A stretch of 5,551 nt of DNA from Candidatus Aenigmatarchaeota archaeon (lineage in GTDB: Archaea > EX4484-52 > B79-G9): NCBI GenBank assembly GCA_023139785.1, contig JAGLMX010000047.1:1-5551 (forward strand). The letters run 5' to 3'. This document shows positions 5,488-5,551 of the stretch, piece by piece. The notes under the pieces are model-generated. The model had not been told where the DNA came from. It did not search any database and saw nothing but the letters and a program-made list of their open reading frames with translations. Both the position numbers and the translations under genes were made by a program. Numbering within the stretch: position 1 is the stretch's first letter; every line of letters starts with the position of its first letter.

Positions 5488-5492
5488 CCTCC
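5488..5492 (-). promoter_or_regulatory. Strong Shine-Dalgarno site of endA
   Basis: The minus strand reads GGAGG followed by AAAAAT and then ATG at 5481-5479, giving 6-nt spacing. This is the best ribosome-binding site in the window and decides the endA start against the in-frame ATG at 5499. Confidence 0.75.
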
Positions 5493-5516
5493 AATCCACT
5501 CAGTGCGCCCCGATAT

Positions 5517-5526
5517 GTAATATATG
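5517..5526 (-). promoter_or_regulatory. Possible TATA box for endA
   Basis: The minus strand reads CATATATTAC, centred about 40 nt before the ATG at 5481. A start about 25 nt downstream would fall near 5496, leaving a short leader that contains the GGAGG site. The GC-rich segment upstream (5527-5541) contrasts sharply with it. No coding region or RNA gene can be supported between 5500 and the window end. Confidence 0.4.
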
Positions 5527-5551
5527 GGCGGCGCGGTGGTTAGATGTTGTT

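Noticed and set aside
4896..5543. Plus-strand open frames across endA
   Set aside because: They are antisense to a well-conserved EndA with a complete Tyr-His-Lys triad and have no family features.
5526..5551. GC-rich segment with GGTGGTTAG, resembling the D-arm of a tRNA gene entering at the right edge
   Set aside because: The bases flanking the D-loop-like word do not form a D stem, the position expected to be A14 is G, and the nearby TATA box is too close for a tRNA start here. The window ends before more can be tested.
1..5551. CRISPR arrays, insertion sequences, toxin-antitoxin or defence genes, riboswitches
   Set aside because: No regularly spaced repeats, terminal inverted repeats, transposase motifs or structured leaders were seen. 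All gaps are under 100 nt and mostly explained by promoters or T tracts.

Overview
The window reads as chromosomal DNA from an archaeon, probably a small-genome or uncultivated lineage (possibly DPANN), but the sequence does not fix the phylum. Evidence for Archaea: a stand-alone tRNA-splicing endonuclease of the archaeal EndA type, a tryptophanyl-tRNA synthetase of the archaeal/eukaryotic type, an ACT-domain regulator of a type known mainly from archaea, A/T-rich TATA boxes about 25-30 nt before likely transcription starts, oligo-T tracts in terminator positions, and at least one gene that looks leaderless.

Layout from left to right. The minus strand carries the 5' part of trpS (1-343, cut by the window edge) and, upstream of it, an unrecognised protein of about 131 residues (420-815). 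A 77-nt gap between the unknown gene's start and the next gene holds a palindromic TATA box at 861-870, placed to serve both directions. On the plus strand follow an ACT-domain protein (893-1525), glycyl-tRNA synthetase (1547-3097), a stand-alone NAD(P)HX epimerase (3111-3728), and, after a 93-nt gap with its own TATA box, a type I L-asparaginase (3822-4853). The last gene, tRNA-splicing endonuclease (4867-5481), lies on the minus strand tail-to-tail with the asparaginase, with 13 nt between the stop codons. Its promoter fills the right edge.

The genes are mostly housekeeping and centre on tRNA function and amino-acid supply: two aminoacyl-tRNA synthetases, a tRNA-intron endonuclease, asparagine breakdown, an amino-acid-sensing type regulator and repair of damaged NAD(P)H. 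The ACT gene next to glyS suggests amino-acid-linked control, but this is inference.

I see no mobile element, CRISPR array, RNA gene or defence system, and nothing that makes a clear new multi-gene system. The most notable details are a 21-bp tandem duplication that repeats the active-site lysine segment of the asparaginase, the shared palindromic promoter, and a very compact promoter/terminator overlap before glyS. There is no gene-free stretch longer than 300 bases.
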